From positions 32,664 to 96,663 of the forward strand of contig NZ_JOEH01000033.1 of the NCBI RefSeq assembly GCF_000719095.1: a DNA stretch of 64,000 nucleotides. The letters are read 5' to 3'. This DNA is from Streptacidiphilus jeojiense. GTDB taxonomy: Bacteria > Actinomycetota > Actinomycetes > Streptomycetales > Streptomycetaceae. The notes under the pieces are model-generated. The model ran no database searches. It worked only from the letters and a program-made list of their open reading frames with translations, and was not told the origin of the DNA. Below, in pieces: positions 32,307 to 41,939 of this stretch. Numbering within the stretch: the first letter of the stretch is position 1; each line of letters begins with the position of its first letter. Made by a program: the position numbers and the translations under genes.

Positions 32307-32960
32307 CTACTTCTCCTGGTTCTCGGCAGCACCCTCACGGGTACCGCTGTCTTCGCTACCGGCCTCAGATGCGAGAGCCGAGAGTCCCTGCAGAGCCGCC
32401 CACCGGGGGTCGACGGCCTCGTGGTGGTGGTCCGGGTCGTCCGTGAGCCGCGCCCCGCATTCGGAGCAGAGGCCCAGGCAGTCTTCCTGGCACACCGGCT
32501 GCAGCGGCAGTGCGAGCACCACCGCGTCACGCAGCACCGGCTCGAGGTCGAACAGGTCGCCCTCGAGTCGGGAAGCTTCCTCGTCCTCGTCGTCGTCCTC
32601 GGAGGTCTTGGACGTGCCACCGAAACGGTCCGCGGCCTCCGGGTAGTAGTACAGCTCCTGGAAGTCCGCTTCGAGCTCCTGCTCGATCGGCTCCAGGCAG
32701 CGCACGCACTCGCCCTTGAGGTCCGCCTCGACCGTACCCGTGACGAGTACGCCCTCGACCACCGACTCCAGTCGGAGGTCCAGCTCGACAGCGCTGCCTA
32801 CGGGGACGCCGATCACCTCGATGCCGAGGCCCTCCGGCGCCGGGAGGGAACGGGAAACCTTGCGCATCGACCCAGGCCGACGTCCCAGCTCGTGTGTGTC
32901 AAACACAAGCGGATCGCGGTGGTCGAGGCGGTTCAGGGTTTCCTGCTCTCTACGGCGCAC
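32307..32960 (-). CDS. DUF177 (YceD-family) protein
   Basis: A 217-residue protein of the YceD/DUF177 family, which in other bacteria is linked to 23S rRNA or large-subunit assembly and always sits before rpmF. It shows [40 protein letters not shown], an acidic stretch, and [13 protein letters not shown], a four-Cys metal-type motif. The GTG at 32960 gives the full frame. The family normally starts nearer RLDHRDPL, so an alternative start about 9 codons in is possible. Confidence 0.85.
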   Translation of the reverse strand: MRRREQETLNRLDHRDPLVFDTHELGRRPGSMRKVSRSLPAPEGLGIEVIGVPVGSAVELDLRLESVVEGVLVTGTVEADLKGECVRCLEPIEQELEADFQELYYYPEAADRFGGTSKTSEDDDEDEEASRLEGDLFDLEPVLRDAVVLALPLQPVCQEDCLGLCSECGARLTDDPDHHHEAVDPRWAALQGLSALASEAGSEDSGTREGAAENQEK

Positions 32961-33115
32961 GTCGTCTGCAACGACTGCGGTGATCTGCGCATCGGCTACG
33001 CACGCGAACGTACGGGACGTTCGGGGCAGCCGACACTCCCCGGCGCTGAACAGGCCGGAGAGGTCAGACTACCGGAGGTCGGGCCCAGGTCCCAATCCGC
33101 CTGCTCGGCGCCTGC

Positions 33116-34237
33116 TCAGTGGTGCTGTCCGCCGCCGAGCTCGCGCAGCTTGCTGACGTCGATGAAGCCGGTGTCGAAGAAGCTGGTCTCGTCCAGGCCG
33201 GCCTGCTGCGGCACGTACTGCGGCGGCACCGGCTGCCCGTAGGCGTCGTACTGCTGCACCGGCTGCGGAGCGTACCCGGTGTACGGGTCGTACTCCTGCG
33301 ACTGCTGCTGCGGGACCTGGGGCTGGTAGCCGTACTGGTCGTACTGCGGCTGCTCCTGCTGGTACACCCCGGGCTGGACGTAGGGGTAGCCGTTGGCGTC
33401 CACCTCGACCGGCTGCCAGTACTGCGGCTCGGCCTGCTGCTGGTGCTGCGGGTCGAAGTGCTGCTGGTCGTACTGCGGCTGCTGGTGCGACTGGTGCTGC
33501 TGCTCCGGCGGCAGCAGGCCGGCCTGGGCCAGCTCGGCGGCGACCGCGGCCTGCCGCTCGGCGCCCTGGTTGACCCCGGTGGCCTCGTCGGCCGCGGCCA
33601 GGTAGGCGCCCAACTCGTCGATGGGGCGCTTGCCGAGGAGCTTGTCCCGGCCCCGGCCGACCGCGTCCAGGGTCTTGCTGAGCGCGGTCTCCAGGGCGGC
33701 GAGCTTGACGTCGACGTACTCGTCCACCTCGGGGCTGGGCGAGCGGAACTGGTCCTGCTCGAACTCCTCGCCGTCCTCGCCCTCGACCGGGGCGCCACCG
33801 GTGCGCAGCTTCGCCCTGCCGCGGCCGATGGCGCCGAGCGTCTTGGTGAGCACCACCTCGAAGTTGGCCAGCTTGCTGTCGACGTAGTCGTCGGCCTCCC
33901 GGCGCTCCTCCTCGGACTCGGCCTTGGCCTCGGCCAGGATCCGGTTCGCCTCCGCCTGGGCCCGCATGGCCACCTCGGTGCCGGAGATCAGCCTGGCTCG
34001 CTCCCCCTGCGCCTCCCGGACGATCCGCTCCGCCTCACGGCGGGCGTCCTCGACCACCTGGTCGCCCTGCTGCACGGTCTGCTGGGCCTGCGCGAGCTCG
34101 GTCGGCAGCGCCTCCCGCAGTTCGGTGAGCATGGCGATCAGCTCGGCCTTGTTGACCACGATCGACGCCGACATGGGCATCGAACGGGAGTTCTCGACCG
34201 TCGTGGCGATCTCGTCGAGCTTCTGCTGCACGTCCAC
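33116..34237 (-). CDS. Coiled-coil DivIVA/ATP-synthase-B-like protein with Gln/Tyr-rich tail
   Basis: A 373-residue protein from GTG. Residues ~30-115 are a charged coiled coil (EDARREAERIVREAQGER) that annotation often calls ATP synthase F0 subunit B, although no membrane segment is present. Two 29-residue copies of a DxYVDxKL...GRGRxKL unit occur at 116-144 and 172-200 (19 identities). The last 130 residues are Gln, Tyr and Pro-rich and end in HH. A DivIVA-like scaffold role is more plausible than an ATPase part. It lies between coaD and the DUF177 gene, on their strand. Confidence 0.75.
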   Translation of the reverse strand: MDVQQKLDEIATTVENSRSMPMSASIVVNKAELIAMLTELREALPTELAQAQQTVQQGDQVVEDARREAERIVREAQGERARLISGTEVAMRAQAEANRILAEAKAESEEERREADDYVDSKLANFEVVLTKTLGAIGRGRAKLRTGGAPVEGEDGEEFEQDQFRSPSPEVDEYVDVKLAALETALSKTLDAVGRGRDKLLGKRPIDELGAYLAAADEATGVNQGAERQAAVAAELAQAGLLPPEQQHQSHQQPQYDQQHFDPQHQQQAEPQYWQPVEVDANGYPYVQPGVYQQEQPQYDQYGYQPQVPQQQSQEYDPYTGYAPQPVQQYDAYGQPVPPQYVPQQAGLDETSFFDTGFIDVSKLRELGGGQHH

Positions 34238-34326
34238 CTGAGCTCACCTGTTCGCGGGTGCGGGGGTCGCCCCCCGAGGAGTGGAGCCAGGAGGCAATGG
34301 ACCGGAGCTAGGAACTCTACTGCCCG

Positions 34327-34833
34327 TCACTTCCGTTCGGCGATCCTGGCGACCAGACGACGGTGCACCAGCGCGGGCACCAGGTGCGAGACGTCGCCCC
34401 CGTAGGCGGCGACCTCCTTGACGAGGGAGGAGGACAGGAAGCTGTAGGTCGGGCTGGTGGGCACGAACAGGGTCTCCACCCCGGACAGGCCGATGTTCAT
34501 CTGGGCCATCTGCAGCTCGTAGTCGAAGTCGCTGACCGCGCGCAGGCCCTTCACGATCGCCGGGATGCCGCGGTCGCGGCAGTAGTCGACCAGCAGACCG
34601 TGGTGGGACTCCACCACCACGTTGCCGTACCCGGCGGAGACCTCCTCGATCATCTGGATCCGCTCCTCCACCGTGAACAGGCCCTGCTTGGACTTGTTGA
34701 TCAGCACGGCGATGTGGACCACGTCGTAGAGGCGCGAGGCCCGTTCGATGATGTCCAGGTGCCCGTTGGTGATCGGGTCGAAGGAACCCGGACAGACAGC
34801 ACGGCGAACAGTGGTCTTCTCTTGCACGGCCAT
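34327..34833 (-). CDS. coaD: Phosphopantetheine adenylyltransferase
   Basis: CoaD makes dephospho-CoA from 4'-phosphopantetheine and ATP. The 168 residues contain the nucleotidyltransferase signature [34 protein letters not shown] and [16 protein letters not shown]. It starts 3 bases after the rsmD stop, so the two are co-transcribed, as in most bacteria. Confidence 0.96.
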   Translation of the reverse strand: MAVQEKTTVRRAVCPGSFDPITNGHLDIIERASRLYDVVHIAVLINKSKQGLFTVEERIQMIEEVSAGYGNVVVESHHGLLVDYCRDRGIPAIVKGLRAVSDFDYELQMAQMNIGLSGVETLFVPTSPTYSFLSSSLVKEVAAYGGDVSHLVPALVHRRLVARIAERK

Positions 34834-34836
34834 ACC

Positions 34837-35421
34837 TCACTCGCTCCCGACGTCGCTGGCGGCGGCGCGACCGTACCAGAGAGTAGCCTCGCCGTAACGG
34901 CGCTCCCTGAGCGGTGTGAAGCCCTCAGGCCACCCGAACTCCCCGCCCCTGGTGCCGCGCTCCACGGTGGCGAGGGTGCCCTCGGCGAGCCAGCCCCCGG
35001 TCCGGAGTGTGATCAGGATCTCGCCCAGTTCGGCGTCGGCGACGGCGTACGGGGGGTCCATGAACAGCACGTCGTACGGGCGCGTCGGGGCGCCCGCGGC
35101 GAGCACCTTCTCGACCTGTCCGGAGCGGACCTCGGCGCCGGGGAGGGAGAGGGTGCGGACATTGGCCAGGATCGTCTTCACGGCGGCCTGGTCGGCCTCG
35201 ACCAGCAGGGCGGCGGCCGCACCGCGGGAGAGCGACTCCAGGCCGACGGCGCCGGATCCGGCGTAGAGGTCGAGGACGCGCGCGCCCGCGAGGGAGCCGC
35301 GGAGGGATTCCCAGGTGGAGAAGAGGCCCTCGCGGGCGCGGTCGGAGGTCGGGCGGGTGCCCTCGCCGGGCGGGACGGCCAGGCGGCGGCCTCGGGCGGA
35401 GCCGGCGATTACGCGGGTCAT
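34837..35421 (-). CDS. rsmD: 16S rRNA (guanine-966-N2) methyltransferase RsmD
   Basis: RsmD methylates G966 of 16S rRNA. The 194 residues begin MTRVIAGSARGRRLAVPPG, then the SAM motif VLDLYAGSGAVGLESLSRGA and the catalytic DPPY motif in LFMDPPYAV. It is the first of the rsmD-coaD pair; upstream is a dispersed repeat and recG. Confidence 0.95.
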   Translation of the reverse strand: MTRVIAGSARGRRLAVPPGEGTRPTSDRAREGLFSTWESLRGSLAGARVLDLYAGSGAVGLESLSRGAAAALLVEADQAAVKTILANVRTLSLPGAEVRSGQVEKVLAAGAPTRPYDVLFMDPPYAVADAELGEILITLRTGGWLAEGTLATVERGTRGGEFGWPEGFTPLRERRYGEATLWYGRAAASDVGSE

Positions 35422-35511
35422 TGCGGGGTCCTTCGTGGCGTGGATGTTGTGGACAACGCTAGCCGCCCGGGGGCTGGAGCACTGTTCGCGGAGGGCTCTA
35501 CCACGTGGGGG

Positions 35512-35545
35512 GCTTGTCGCGCAGTTCCCCGCGCCCCTGTGGGGC
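35512..35545. repeat. Dispersed intergenic element, locus 3
   Basis: A 28-base copy of the element core (35512-35539) begins 15 bases past the recG stop, followed by a small GCCCC-TGT-GGGGC hairpin. It lacks the full inverted arm. This is the one locus not between convergent genes, although it is still directly 3' of a gene. Confidence 0.85.
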
Positions 35546-35553
35546 TGCGGGGT

Positions 35554-37719
35554 TCAGCCCTTTTCCAGGTACTCCGCTCGGTCGTCGTCGACGAGGGCGC
35601 GGAGGGCGGCGGCGAGAGCGGGGTGGTCGGTGAGGTCCGGGTCGTCGGCGACCAGGTGGGCGGCCTCGTCGCGGGCCTCGGTGATGACGTCCTCGTCCTC
35701 CAGGACGGAGAGCAGCCGGAGCGAGGACTTCACGCCGGACTGGGCCGCGCCCAGGACGTCGCCCTCGCGGCGCTGCTCCAGGTCGATCCGGGAGAGTTCG
35801 AAGCCGTCCAGGGTGCCGGCCACCGCGTCCAGCCGCTGCCGGGCCGGGCTGCCGCCGGGCATCTCGCTGACCAGCAGGCACAGCCCGGGGGCCGAGCCGC
35901 GGCCGACCCGGCCGCGGAGCTGGTGCAGCTGGGAGACGCCGAAGCGGTCGGCGTCCATGATGACCATCACGGTGGCGTTGGGGACGTTCACGCCGACCTC
36001 GATGACGGTGGTGGCGACCAGCACGTCCACCTCGCCGGCGGTGAAGCGGCGCATCACGTCGTCCTTGGCGTCCGGCTGCATCCGCCCGTGCAGCACCTCC
36101 ACCCGCAGTCCGGACAGCGGGCCGCCGGACAGTTCCTCGGCGAGGTCGAGAACGGCGAGCGGGGGGCGGCGTTCGTCGTCGGCGGAGGGCTTCTTCTTCT
36201 GGTCCTCGGCGTCGCCGATGCGCGGGCAGACCACATAGGCCTGGTGGCCCTTGGCGGTCTCCTCGCGGATCCGCTCCCAGGCCCGGGCCAGGAAGTTGGG
36301 CCGTTCCAGGGCCGGGACCACGTGCGAGGCGATGGGCGAGCGCCCGGCCGGGAGCTGGTCCAGCACCGAGGTCTCCAGGTCGCCGAAGACCGTCATGGCC
36401 ACCGTGCGCGGGATCGGGGTGGCGGTCATCACCAGCAGGTGCGGCGGGCGTTCGGCCTTGGCGCGCAGGGCGTCGCGCTGCTCCACGCCGAAGCGGTGCT
36501 GCTCGTCCACGACCACCAGGCCCAGGTCGCGGAACTGCACCTTGTCCTCGATCAGGGCATGGGTGCCGATGACGATCCCGGCGTCCCCGGTGACCATGTC
36601 CAGCATGGCCTGCCGCCGCGCCGGGACGCCCATCGAGCCGGTGAGCAGCACCACCTTGGTGCCCAGGTCCGACCCGCCCAACATGCCGCCCTCGGCGAGG
36701 TCGCCCATCATCTCCACGATGGAGCGGTGGTGCTGCTGGGCCAGCACCTCGGTGGGCGCCAGCATCACCGCCTGGCCGCCGGTGTCCACCACCGCGAGCA
36801 TGGCCCGCAGCCCGACCAGGGTCTTGCCGCTGCCGACCTCGCCCTGGAGCAGCCGGTGCATCGGGTGGGCGGTGGCCAGTTCCGCGAAGATCTCGGCGGA
36901 GACCGTCTGCTGACCCTCCGTCAGCGTGAACGGCAGCCGGGCGTCGAAGGCGTCCAGCAGGCCGTCCTTGACCGGGACCCGGGGGACGGCGGGCTGGGCG
37001 GAGTCGGCGGCGCGGCGGCGGGCCAGGGCGACCTGGAGCACGTAGGCCTCGTCCCACTTGAGCCTGGACTGCGCGGCGACGCGCTCGGCGTGGTTGGCCG
37101 GGCGGTGGATCTGCCGCAGCGCGTCGGCCAGCGGCAGCAGTCCGCGCTGCAGCCGCAGCGGGTCCGGCAGCGGGTCCTCCAGCGCCTCCCAGTCCAGGCC
37201 GCCGAGGAGGGTGTCGACCGCCAGCGAGACCTTCCAGGAGGGCAGTTTGGTGCTGGCCGGGTAGACCGGGATCAGCCGCCCGGCGAAGGCCGCCGCCTGG
37301 TCGGGATCCTCCTCGTCCATCAGCTGGTAGTCGGGGTTGATCAGCTGGCGGACCCGGTTGAAGACGCCGACCTTGCCGGCGAACAGGCCCTGCCGCCCGG
37401 GGCGCAGCTCGTGCACCCGGTGCGCCTGGTTGAAGAAGGCCAGGGTGAGCCGGCCCCGGCCGTCGGTGACCACGACCTGCAGCCGGTTGCCCTTGCGGCC
37501 CTTGAACGGGATGACCTCGGCCTTCTCGATCCTGGCCATCACCGTGACGTGCTCGTCGAGTTCCAGCTCGTCCAGGCTGGTGAGCTCGCCGCGTTCGACG
37601 TAGCGGCGCGGGTAGTGGTGCAGCAGGTCGCCGGTGGTGTGCAGGTCGAGGCTGTCGGCGAGCGCCTTGGCGCTGTTGCCGCCGACCAGCTTCTTCAGTG
37701 GTTCGTCGAGCGTGGACAC
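35554..37719 (-). CDS. recG: ATP-dependent DNA helicase RecG
   Basis: RecG remodels stalled forks and branch-migrates Holliday junctions. It is 721 residues from the GTG giving MSTLDEPLKKLVGGNSAKAL. The wedge/OB region (about 60-170) leads to the helicase core with Walker A GEVGSGKT at 293-300, VVVDEQHRFG with DEQH at 405-408, TATPIPRT, and the late helicase motif HQLRGRVGRGSAPGLC. It starts 55 bases after the DhaL-domain gene. The upstream in-frame extension has no family match. Confidence 0.95.
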   Translation of the reverse strand: MSTLDEPLKKLVGGNSAKALADSLDLHTTGDLLHHYPRRYVERGELTSLDELELDEHVTVMARIEKAEVIPFKGRKGNRLQVVVTDGRGRLTLAFFNQAHRVHELRPGRQGLFAGKVGVFNRVRQLINPDYQLMDEEDPDQAAAFAGRLIPVYPASTKLPSWKVSLAVDTLLGGLDWEALEDPLPDPLRLQRGLLPLADALRQIHRPANHAERVAAQSRLKWDEAYVLQVALARRRAADSAQPAVPRVPVKDGLLDAFDARLPFTLTEGQQTVSAEIFAELATAHPMHRLLQGEVGSGKTLVGLRAMLAVVDTGGQAVMLAPTEVLAQQHHRSIVEMMGDLAEGGMLGGSDLGTKVVLLTGSMGVPARRQAMLDMVTGDAGIVIGTHALIEDKVQFRDLGLVVVDEQHRFGVEQRDALRAKAERPPHLLVMTATPIPRTVAMTVFGDLETSVLDQLPAGRSPIASHVVPALERPNFLARAWERIREETAKGHQAYVVCPRIGDAEDQKKKPSADDERRPPLAVLDLAEELSGGPLSGLRVEVLHGRMQPDAKDDVMRRFTAGEVDVLVATTVIEVGVNVPNATVMVIMDADRFGVSQLHQLRGRVGRGSAPGLCLLVSEMPGGSPARQRLDAVAGTLDGFELSRIDLEQRREGDVLGAAQSGVKSSLRLLSVLEDEDVITEARDEAAHLVADDPDLTDHPALAAALRALVDDDRAEYLEKG

Positions 37720-37774
37720 GGTCGCCGGTCTCCCTTCCGCGTCAACCTGTACACCGCGGCACTGACAGCGCGGC

Positions 37775-39418
37775 TCATTCGACACCGATGAGCAGCGGTG
37801 ATGTCGGCTGGCCGCCCCGGTAGACGACGGTGTCGACCACCGGGTGCGCCCGTCGCACATGCGCCACCAGCCGGTCGGCGACGGCGTCCTCGGCGCCCGT
37901 GCCGAGGATCAGGGTGACCATCTCGCCGCCGGCCGCGAGCATCCGGTCCAGCACCACGGCCGCGGTCTCCCCGGTGTCGGTGCCGATCACCGCGACGTCC
38001 CCGTCGATCAGGCCGAGCACGTCACCGGCCTGGCAGACCCCGGCCATGGTCCAGGACTCGCCCTCGGCCACCGCGATCTCGGCGTAGCGGGTGGCCCCGG
38101 CGGCGGAGGTCATCGCGACGACGTCCTCGTCGAAGCGCCGGCCCGGCTCGTGCACGGCGAGCGCGGCGAGGCCCTGCACCGCGGAGCGGGTGGGGATGAC
38201 GGCGACCCGCACGCCCTCCTTGCGCAGCTGCTCGGCGGCGGCCCCGGCGGCGGCGCGCAGTTCGGTGTCGTTCAGCAGCACCACCACCTCGCGCGCGTGC
38301 GCCCGGCGGACCGCGGCGGCCAGTTCGGTGCTGGAGGGCGCCCGGTCGGGGTCGGCGTGCAGGACGGTCGCGCCGGACTCGGCGCAGAGCCCGGCCATCC
38401 CCTCGCCGTGGACCACGCTGACCACGCCCCGCGACCTGGCCGGGGCGTCCTCGTCCGGGCCGGAGGCGGCGGTGGCCGTCGCGGCGGCAGAGGCGAAGTG
38501 GGTGATCCTGATCCGGTGCGGACGGCCCGCCACTATGCCGGCCTCCACCGCGGCGCCCGGGTCGTCCACATGCACGTGGACGTTCCACAGGCCGTCGCCG
38601 CCGACCACGACCAGCGAGTCGCCCAGAGCCCCCAGCGACTCCCGGAGCGCCGGCAGGGTGCCGTCCTCGGCGTCCAGCAGGTAGATCACCTCGAAGGCCG
38701 GTCCGCCCTCGACCGCGACGTGCTCGCCGTGCGGCCCGGGCTCTGCCGCCCTGGTGCCGGCCAGTGCGAGCGGACCCATCGGTGTGTGCCCGGTCACGGC
38801 GTCGGCCAGCGCGCCCAGCACGGTCACCAGCCCGCGGCCGCCGGCGTCCACGACGCCGGCCCTGGCCAGCACCTCCAGCAGCAGCGGGGTGCGGATCAGC
38901 GCGGTGCGGGCGGCCTCGTAGGCGGCCTCGGCCACGGCGGCCAGCGCGATCCGCGGGTCCGCCCGCAGCGCGGCCTCCGCCGCCTCGGCGGCCGCGGCGG
39001 CGACGGTGAGCACCGTCCCCTCGACCGGTTTGGCGACCGCCTCGTAGCCGGCGTCGGCGGCGCGGCGCAGCGCCCGGCAGAGCGCCGGGCCGTCGGCGGG
39101 GCCGGCGCCGATGGCGGAGGCGATGCCGCGCAGCAACTGGGCCAGGATCACCCCGGAGTTGCCCCGGGCGCCCAGCAGGGCGCCGTGCGCCATGGCCCGC
39201 AACGCCTGCGGCAGCGAGGGGGCTTCGGCCCCGGCCCCGAACAGCCCGTCGACCTCCTCGGCGGCGGACTCCACGGTGAGGTAGAGGTTGGTGCCGGTGT
39301 CCCCGTCCGGCACCGGGTACACGTTGAGCGCGTCGATCTCCTCGCGGGCCTGCCCGAGCGCGGCCAGCGACAGCCGGCACCAGGTGCGCACGGCGGGAGC
39401 GTCGAGGGTGTCCAGCAC
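37775..39418 (-). CDS. DhaL/DAK2-domain protein (FakA/YloV-like)
   Basis: A 547-residue protein. The N-terminal DhaL domain has NVYPVPDGDTGTN (metal-binding Asp residues 38 and 40) and GARGNSGVILAQLLRG. A middle domain and a C-terminal DegV-like region follow (EVVVLLNDTEL, MLAAGGEMVTLILG). Firmicute relatives (FakA) phosphorylate fatty acids held by FakB. Actinobacterial copies next to recG and rpmB are conserved but less studied. The GTG at 39418 was chosen; 20 residues further upstream have no similarity. It is divergent from rpmB. Confidence 0.85.
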   Translation of the reverse strand: MLDTLDAPAVRTWCRLSLAALGQAREEIDALNVYPVPDGDTGTNLYLTVESAAEEVDGLFGAGAEAPSLPQALRAMAHGALLGARGNSGVILAQLLRGIASAIGAGPADGPALCRALRRAADAGYEAVAKPVEGTVLTVAAAAAEAAEAALRADPRIALAAVAEAAYEAARTALIRTPLLLEVLARAGVVDAGGRGLVTVLGALADAVTGHTPMGPLALAGTRAAEPGPHGEHVAVEGGPAFEVIYLLDAEDGTLPALRESLGALGDSLVVVGGDGLWNVHVHVDDPGAAVEAGIVAGRPHRIRITHFASAAATATAASGPDEDAPARSRGVVSVVHGEGMAGLCAESGATVLHADPDRAPSSTELAAAVRRAHAREVVVLLNDTELRAAAGAAAEQLRKEGVRVAVIPTRSAVQGLAALAVHEPGRRFDEDVVAMTSAAGATRYAEIAVAEGESWTMAGVCQAGDVLGLIDGDVAVIGTDTGETAAVVLDRMLAAGGEMVTLILGTGAEDAVADRLVAHVRRAHPVVDTVVYRGGQPTSPLLIGVE

Positions 39419-39733
39419 CGTGGTGTCTCCTTGGCTGCGCGAGGGGTGTGCAGGCAGGTTACTCGGCTTCACCCGACGGATTCCGTTCCGTGACGCCCGC
39501 CGCCTCGCAGGTTGGAGCTCGGTGCCGGTTCCCGGACGGATGCGGAGCCTGCGGTGGTCACGTGGTAGTTTCGTTGTACGGAGTGAGCCGATGTATGCTG
39601 CTCCGGTTGCCTGGATCCCTCCGGGCCACCCCTGGGTAAGCAGCGCAGTCGTCAGACGGCACTGCCATCACACGGCCACTGCGCCTCCGGGGTTGTCAAC
39701 GTAAGTGCATCTGAAGTCTTTGGAGTGACTCCC
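39419..39733. promoter_or_regulatory. Divergent control region, DhaL gene and rpmB
   Basis: This 315-base gap has no convincing gene. A -10-like TATGCT at 39594-39599 faces rpmB, about 130 bases ahead of its GTG; no good -35 was found at 17-18 bases. The DhaL-gene promoter must also lie here. Confidence 0.35.
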
Positions 39734-39919
39734 GTGGCTGCCAACTGCGACGTCTGCGGCAAGGGGCCGGGCTTCGGCAACAACATCTCCCACTCGCACC
39801 GCCGTACCCGTCGTCGTTGGAACCCCAACATCCAGACGGTGCGCGCTGTGGTTGGGCGGACGCCGAAGCGGCTCAACGTCTGCACCTCGTGCATCAAGGC
39901 CGGCAAGGTGTCGCGCTGA
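39734..39919 (+). CDS. rpmB: 50S ribosomal protein L28 (zinc-binding form)
   Basis: A 61-residue L28 from a [23 protein letters not shown]. The two Cys pairs (CDVC and CTSC) mark the zinc-containing form; actinobacteria often carry zinc-free paralogues elsewhere, used under zinc shortage. It is a single gene with a strong terminator, convergent with thiD. Confidence 0.96.
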   Translation: MAANCDVCGKGPGFGNNISHSHRRTRRRWNPNIQTVRAVVGRTPKRLNVCTSCIKAGKVSR

Positions 39920-39939
39920 CGCGGCCACCTGCAGGCTTC

Positions 39940-39977
39940 CAGAAGGCCGGTTCACCTCACGGTGGGCCGGCCTTCTG
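39940..39977. terminator. Bidirectional terminator, rpmB and thiD
   Basis: A perfect 11-bp stem (39940-39950 with 39967-39977) and a 16-base loop, 20 bases after rpmB and 16 before the thiD stop, serves both convergent genes. Confidence 0.85.
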
Positions 39978-39992
39978 CATGTCCGGGACCGG

Positions 39993-40826
39993 TCAGCGCA
40001 GGCGCCAGCCGTGGTCGACCGGGCCGATGCCCGCGCCCAGGGCGAAGCCGCCGGCGATGGCGCCGGTGACGTACTCCTTGGCGGCGGCCACGGCCTCGGG
40101 CACGTCCAGGCCCAGGGCCAGCTCCGAGGCGATGGCGCTGGCCAGGGTGCAGCCGGTGCCGTGGGTGTGCCGGTTGTCGTAGCGGGCGGCCCGGAACCAG
40201 TGCTCGCTGCCGTCGGGCCCGCGCAGCAGGTCGGCGGCCTCGCCCTCCAGGTGGCCGCCCTTGATCAGGGCCCAGGACGGGCCCAGGTCCTGCAGCGCCC
40301 TGGCCGCGTCCGGCATCTCGCTCTCGCGGCTCACCTCGATGCCTGTGAGCTGCGCCACTTCGTGCAGGTTGGGCGTGGCGACGGTGGCCACCGGCAGCAG
40401 CCGGTCCCGCAGCACCGAGACCGCGGAGTCGGCCAGCAGCGCGTCGCCGTGCTTGGAGACGCCCACCGGATCGACCACGACCGGCGCGTCCACGCCGGCG
40501 AGCAGTTCGGCGACGGTGCGCACCAGTTCGGCCGAGGCCAGCATCCCGGTCTTCACCGCCTGGACGCCGATGTCGTCGACCACACTGCGGAACTGGGCCC
40601 TTACCGCCTCCGCCGGGAGCTCCCAGTAGCCCTGCACCCCGACCGAGTTCTGCGCGGTGACGGCGGCGATCACGCTCATGCCGTGCACGCCCAGCGCCAG
40701 CATGGTCTTGAGGTCGGCCTGGATGCCCGCGCCGCCGCCGGAGTCGGATCCGGCGACGGTGAGCACCCGCGCCGGTGCGGCGGCCCGCGGTGAGATGGTC
40801 TGCGGTGCGGTGGTCGGTGTCGGCAT
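39993..40826 (-). CDS. thiD: Hydroxymethylpyrimidine/phosphomethylpyrimidine kinase
   Basis: ThiD makes HMP-pyrophosphate for thiamine synthesis. The 277 residues include [40 protein letters not shown] and the anion-hole region [17 protein letters not shown]. It has a Pro/Thr-rich N-terminus; the start could be internal. It follows pfkA and thiL on the same strand, so the thiamine genes are split by pfkA. Confidence 0.94.
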   Translation of the reverse strand: MPTPTTAPQTISPRAAAPARVLTVAGSDSGGGAGIQADLKTMLALGVHGMSVIAAVTAQNSVGVQGYWELPAEAVRAQFRSVVDDIGVQAVKTGMLASAELVRTVAELLAGVDAPVVVDPVGVSKHGDALLADSAVSVLRDRLLPVATVATPNLHEVAQLTGIEVSRESEMPDAARALQDLGPSWALIKGGHLEGEAADLLRGPDGSEHWFRAARYDNRHTHGTGCTLASAIASELALGLDVPEAVAAAKEYVTGAIAGGFALGAGIGPVDHGWRLR

Positions 40827-40849
40827 GGGACCAACCTATCCGGCGCCCG

Positions 40850-41875
40850 CTAGAGCACCGCCTCGGCCTCCGACCAGCGGTCCTCGGGGACGGTCTTCAG
40901 TCGGGTCACCGCGTCCACGATGGGGACCAGCCGGATCTCGGTGCCGCGCAGCGCCGTCATGTGGCCGTAGGCGCCCTTGTGGACGGCCTCCACGGCGTGC
41001 CAGCCGAAGCGGGTGGCGAGCACCCGGTCCTGGGCGGTGGGGGTGCCGCCGCGCTGGACGTGCCCCAGGATCACCGGCTTGGACTCCTTGCCGAGCCACT
41101 GGGCGATCTCGCCGGCCAGCCGGGTGCCGATGCCGCCGAAGGTCTGGTGGCCGTAGGCGTCGGTCTCGCCGTGCTCGAAGCGCATGGTGCCCGGGCGGGG
41201 GGCGGCGCCCTCGGCGACGGCCACGATGGCGAACTTCTTGCCGCGGGAGAACCGCTCCTCGACCATCCGGCAGACCTCCTCGACGTCGAAGGGCCGCTCC
41301 GGGATGAGGATGCCGTGGGCGCCGCCGGCCATTCCGGCGTGCAGGGTGATCCAGCCGGTGTGCCTGCCCATGAGTTCGACCACCATCACCCGTTGGTGTG
41401 ACTCGGCGGTGGTCTTCAGCCGGTCGATGGCCTCGGTGGCGACGTGGACGGCGGTGTCGTGGCCGAAGGTGACGTCGGTGGCGTCGATGTCGTTGTCGAT
41501 GGTCTTGGGCACCGCGACGACGGGCAGCCCGGCGTCGCTGAACAGCTGGGCGGCGGTGAGGGTGCCCTCGCCGCCGATGGTGATCAGGGCGTCGATGCCC
41601 AGGGTCCCGGCCAGCTCGGCGGCGCGGGCCACCCCGTCCCGCATCCGGTCCCTGGCCACCCGGGCCGAGCCGAGGATGGTCCCGCCGCGGGTGAGGATGC
41701 CGTGGACGTCGTCCAGGGCGAGCGGGCGGCCGCGGCCCTCGATCAGCCCCAGGAAGCCGTCCTGGATGCCGACCACGGTGTCCTGGTGGTCGGCGACCGC
41801 GCGGTGCACCACCGAGCGGATCACCGCGTTGAGTCCCGGACAGTCGCCGCCGCTGGTCAGCACACCGATTCGCAT
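40850..41875 (-). CDS. pfkA: 6-phosphofructokinase, actinobacterial type
   Basis: The enzyme phosphorylates fructose 6-phosphate. The 341 residues show [21 protein letters not shown] at 101-107, PKTIDNDI at 123-130 with catalytic Asp127, and [11 protein letters not shown]. Gly104 is the residue of ATP-using enzymes (PPi-dependent ones have Asp104), while Lys124 is the actinobacterial form. ATP use is therefore the better guess. Its place between thiL and thiD is unusual for a glycolytic gene; streptomycetes often have two or three pfk copies. Confidence 0.93.
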   Translation of the reverse strand: MRIGVLTSGGDCPGLNAVIRSVVHRAVADHQDTVVGIQDGFLGLIEGRGRPLALDDVHGILTRGGTILGSARVARDRMRDGVARAAELAGTLGIDALITIGGEGTLTAAQLFSDAGLPVVAVPKTIDNDIDATDVTFGHDTAVHVATEAIDRLKTTAESHQRVMVVELMGRHTGWITLHAGMAGGAHGILIPERPFDVEEVCRMVEERFSRGKKFAIVAVAEGAAPRPGTMRFEHGETDAYGHQTFGGIGTRLAGEIAQWLGKESKPVILGHVQRGGTPTAQDRVLATRFGWHAVEAVHKGAYGHMTALRGTEIRLVPIVDAVTRLKTVPEDRWSEAEAVL

Positions 41876-41939
41876 GGATCAAGCCTATGCAGAAACCGGC
41901 GGTGGACGCCGCTCCGTCCAGCTCCTGACACGCCCGGAA

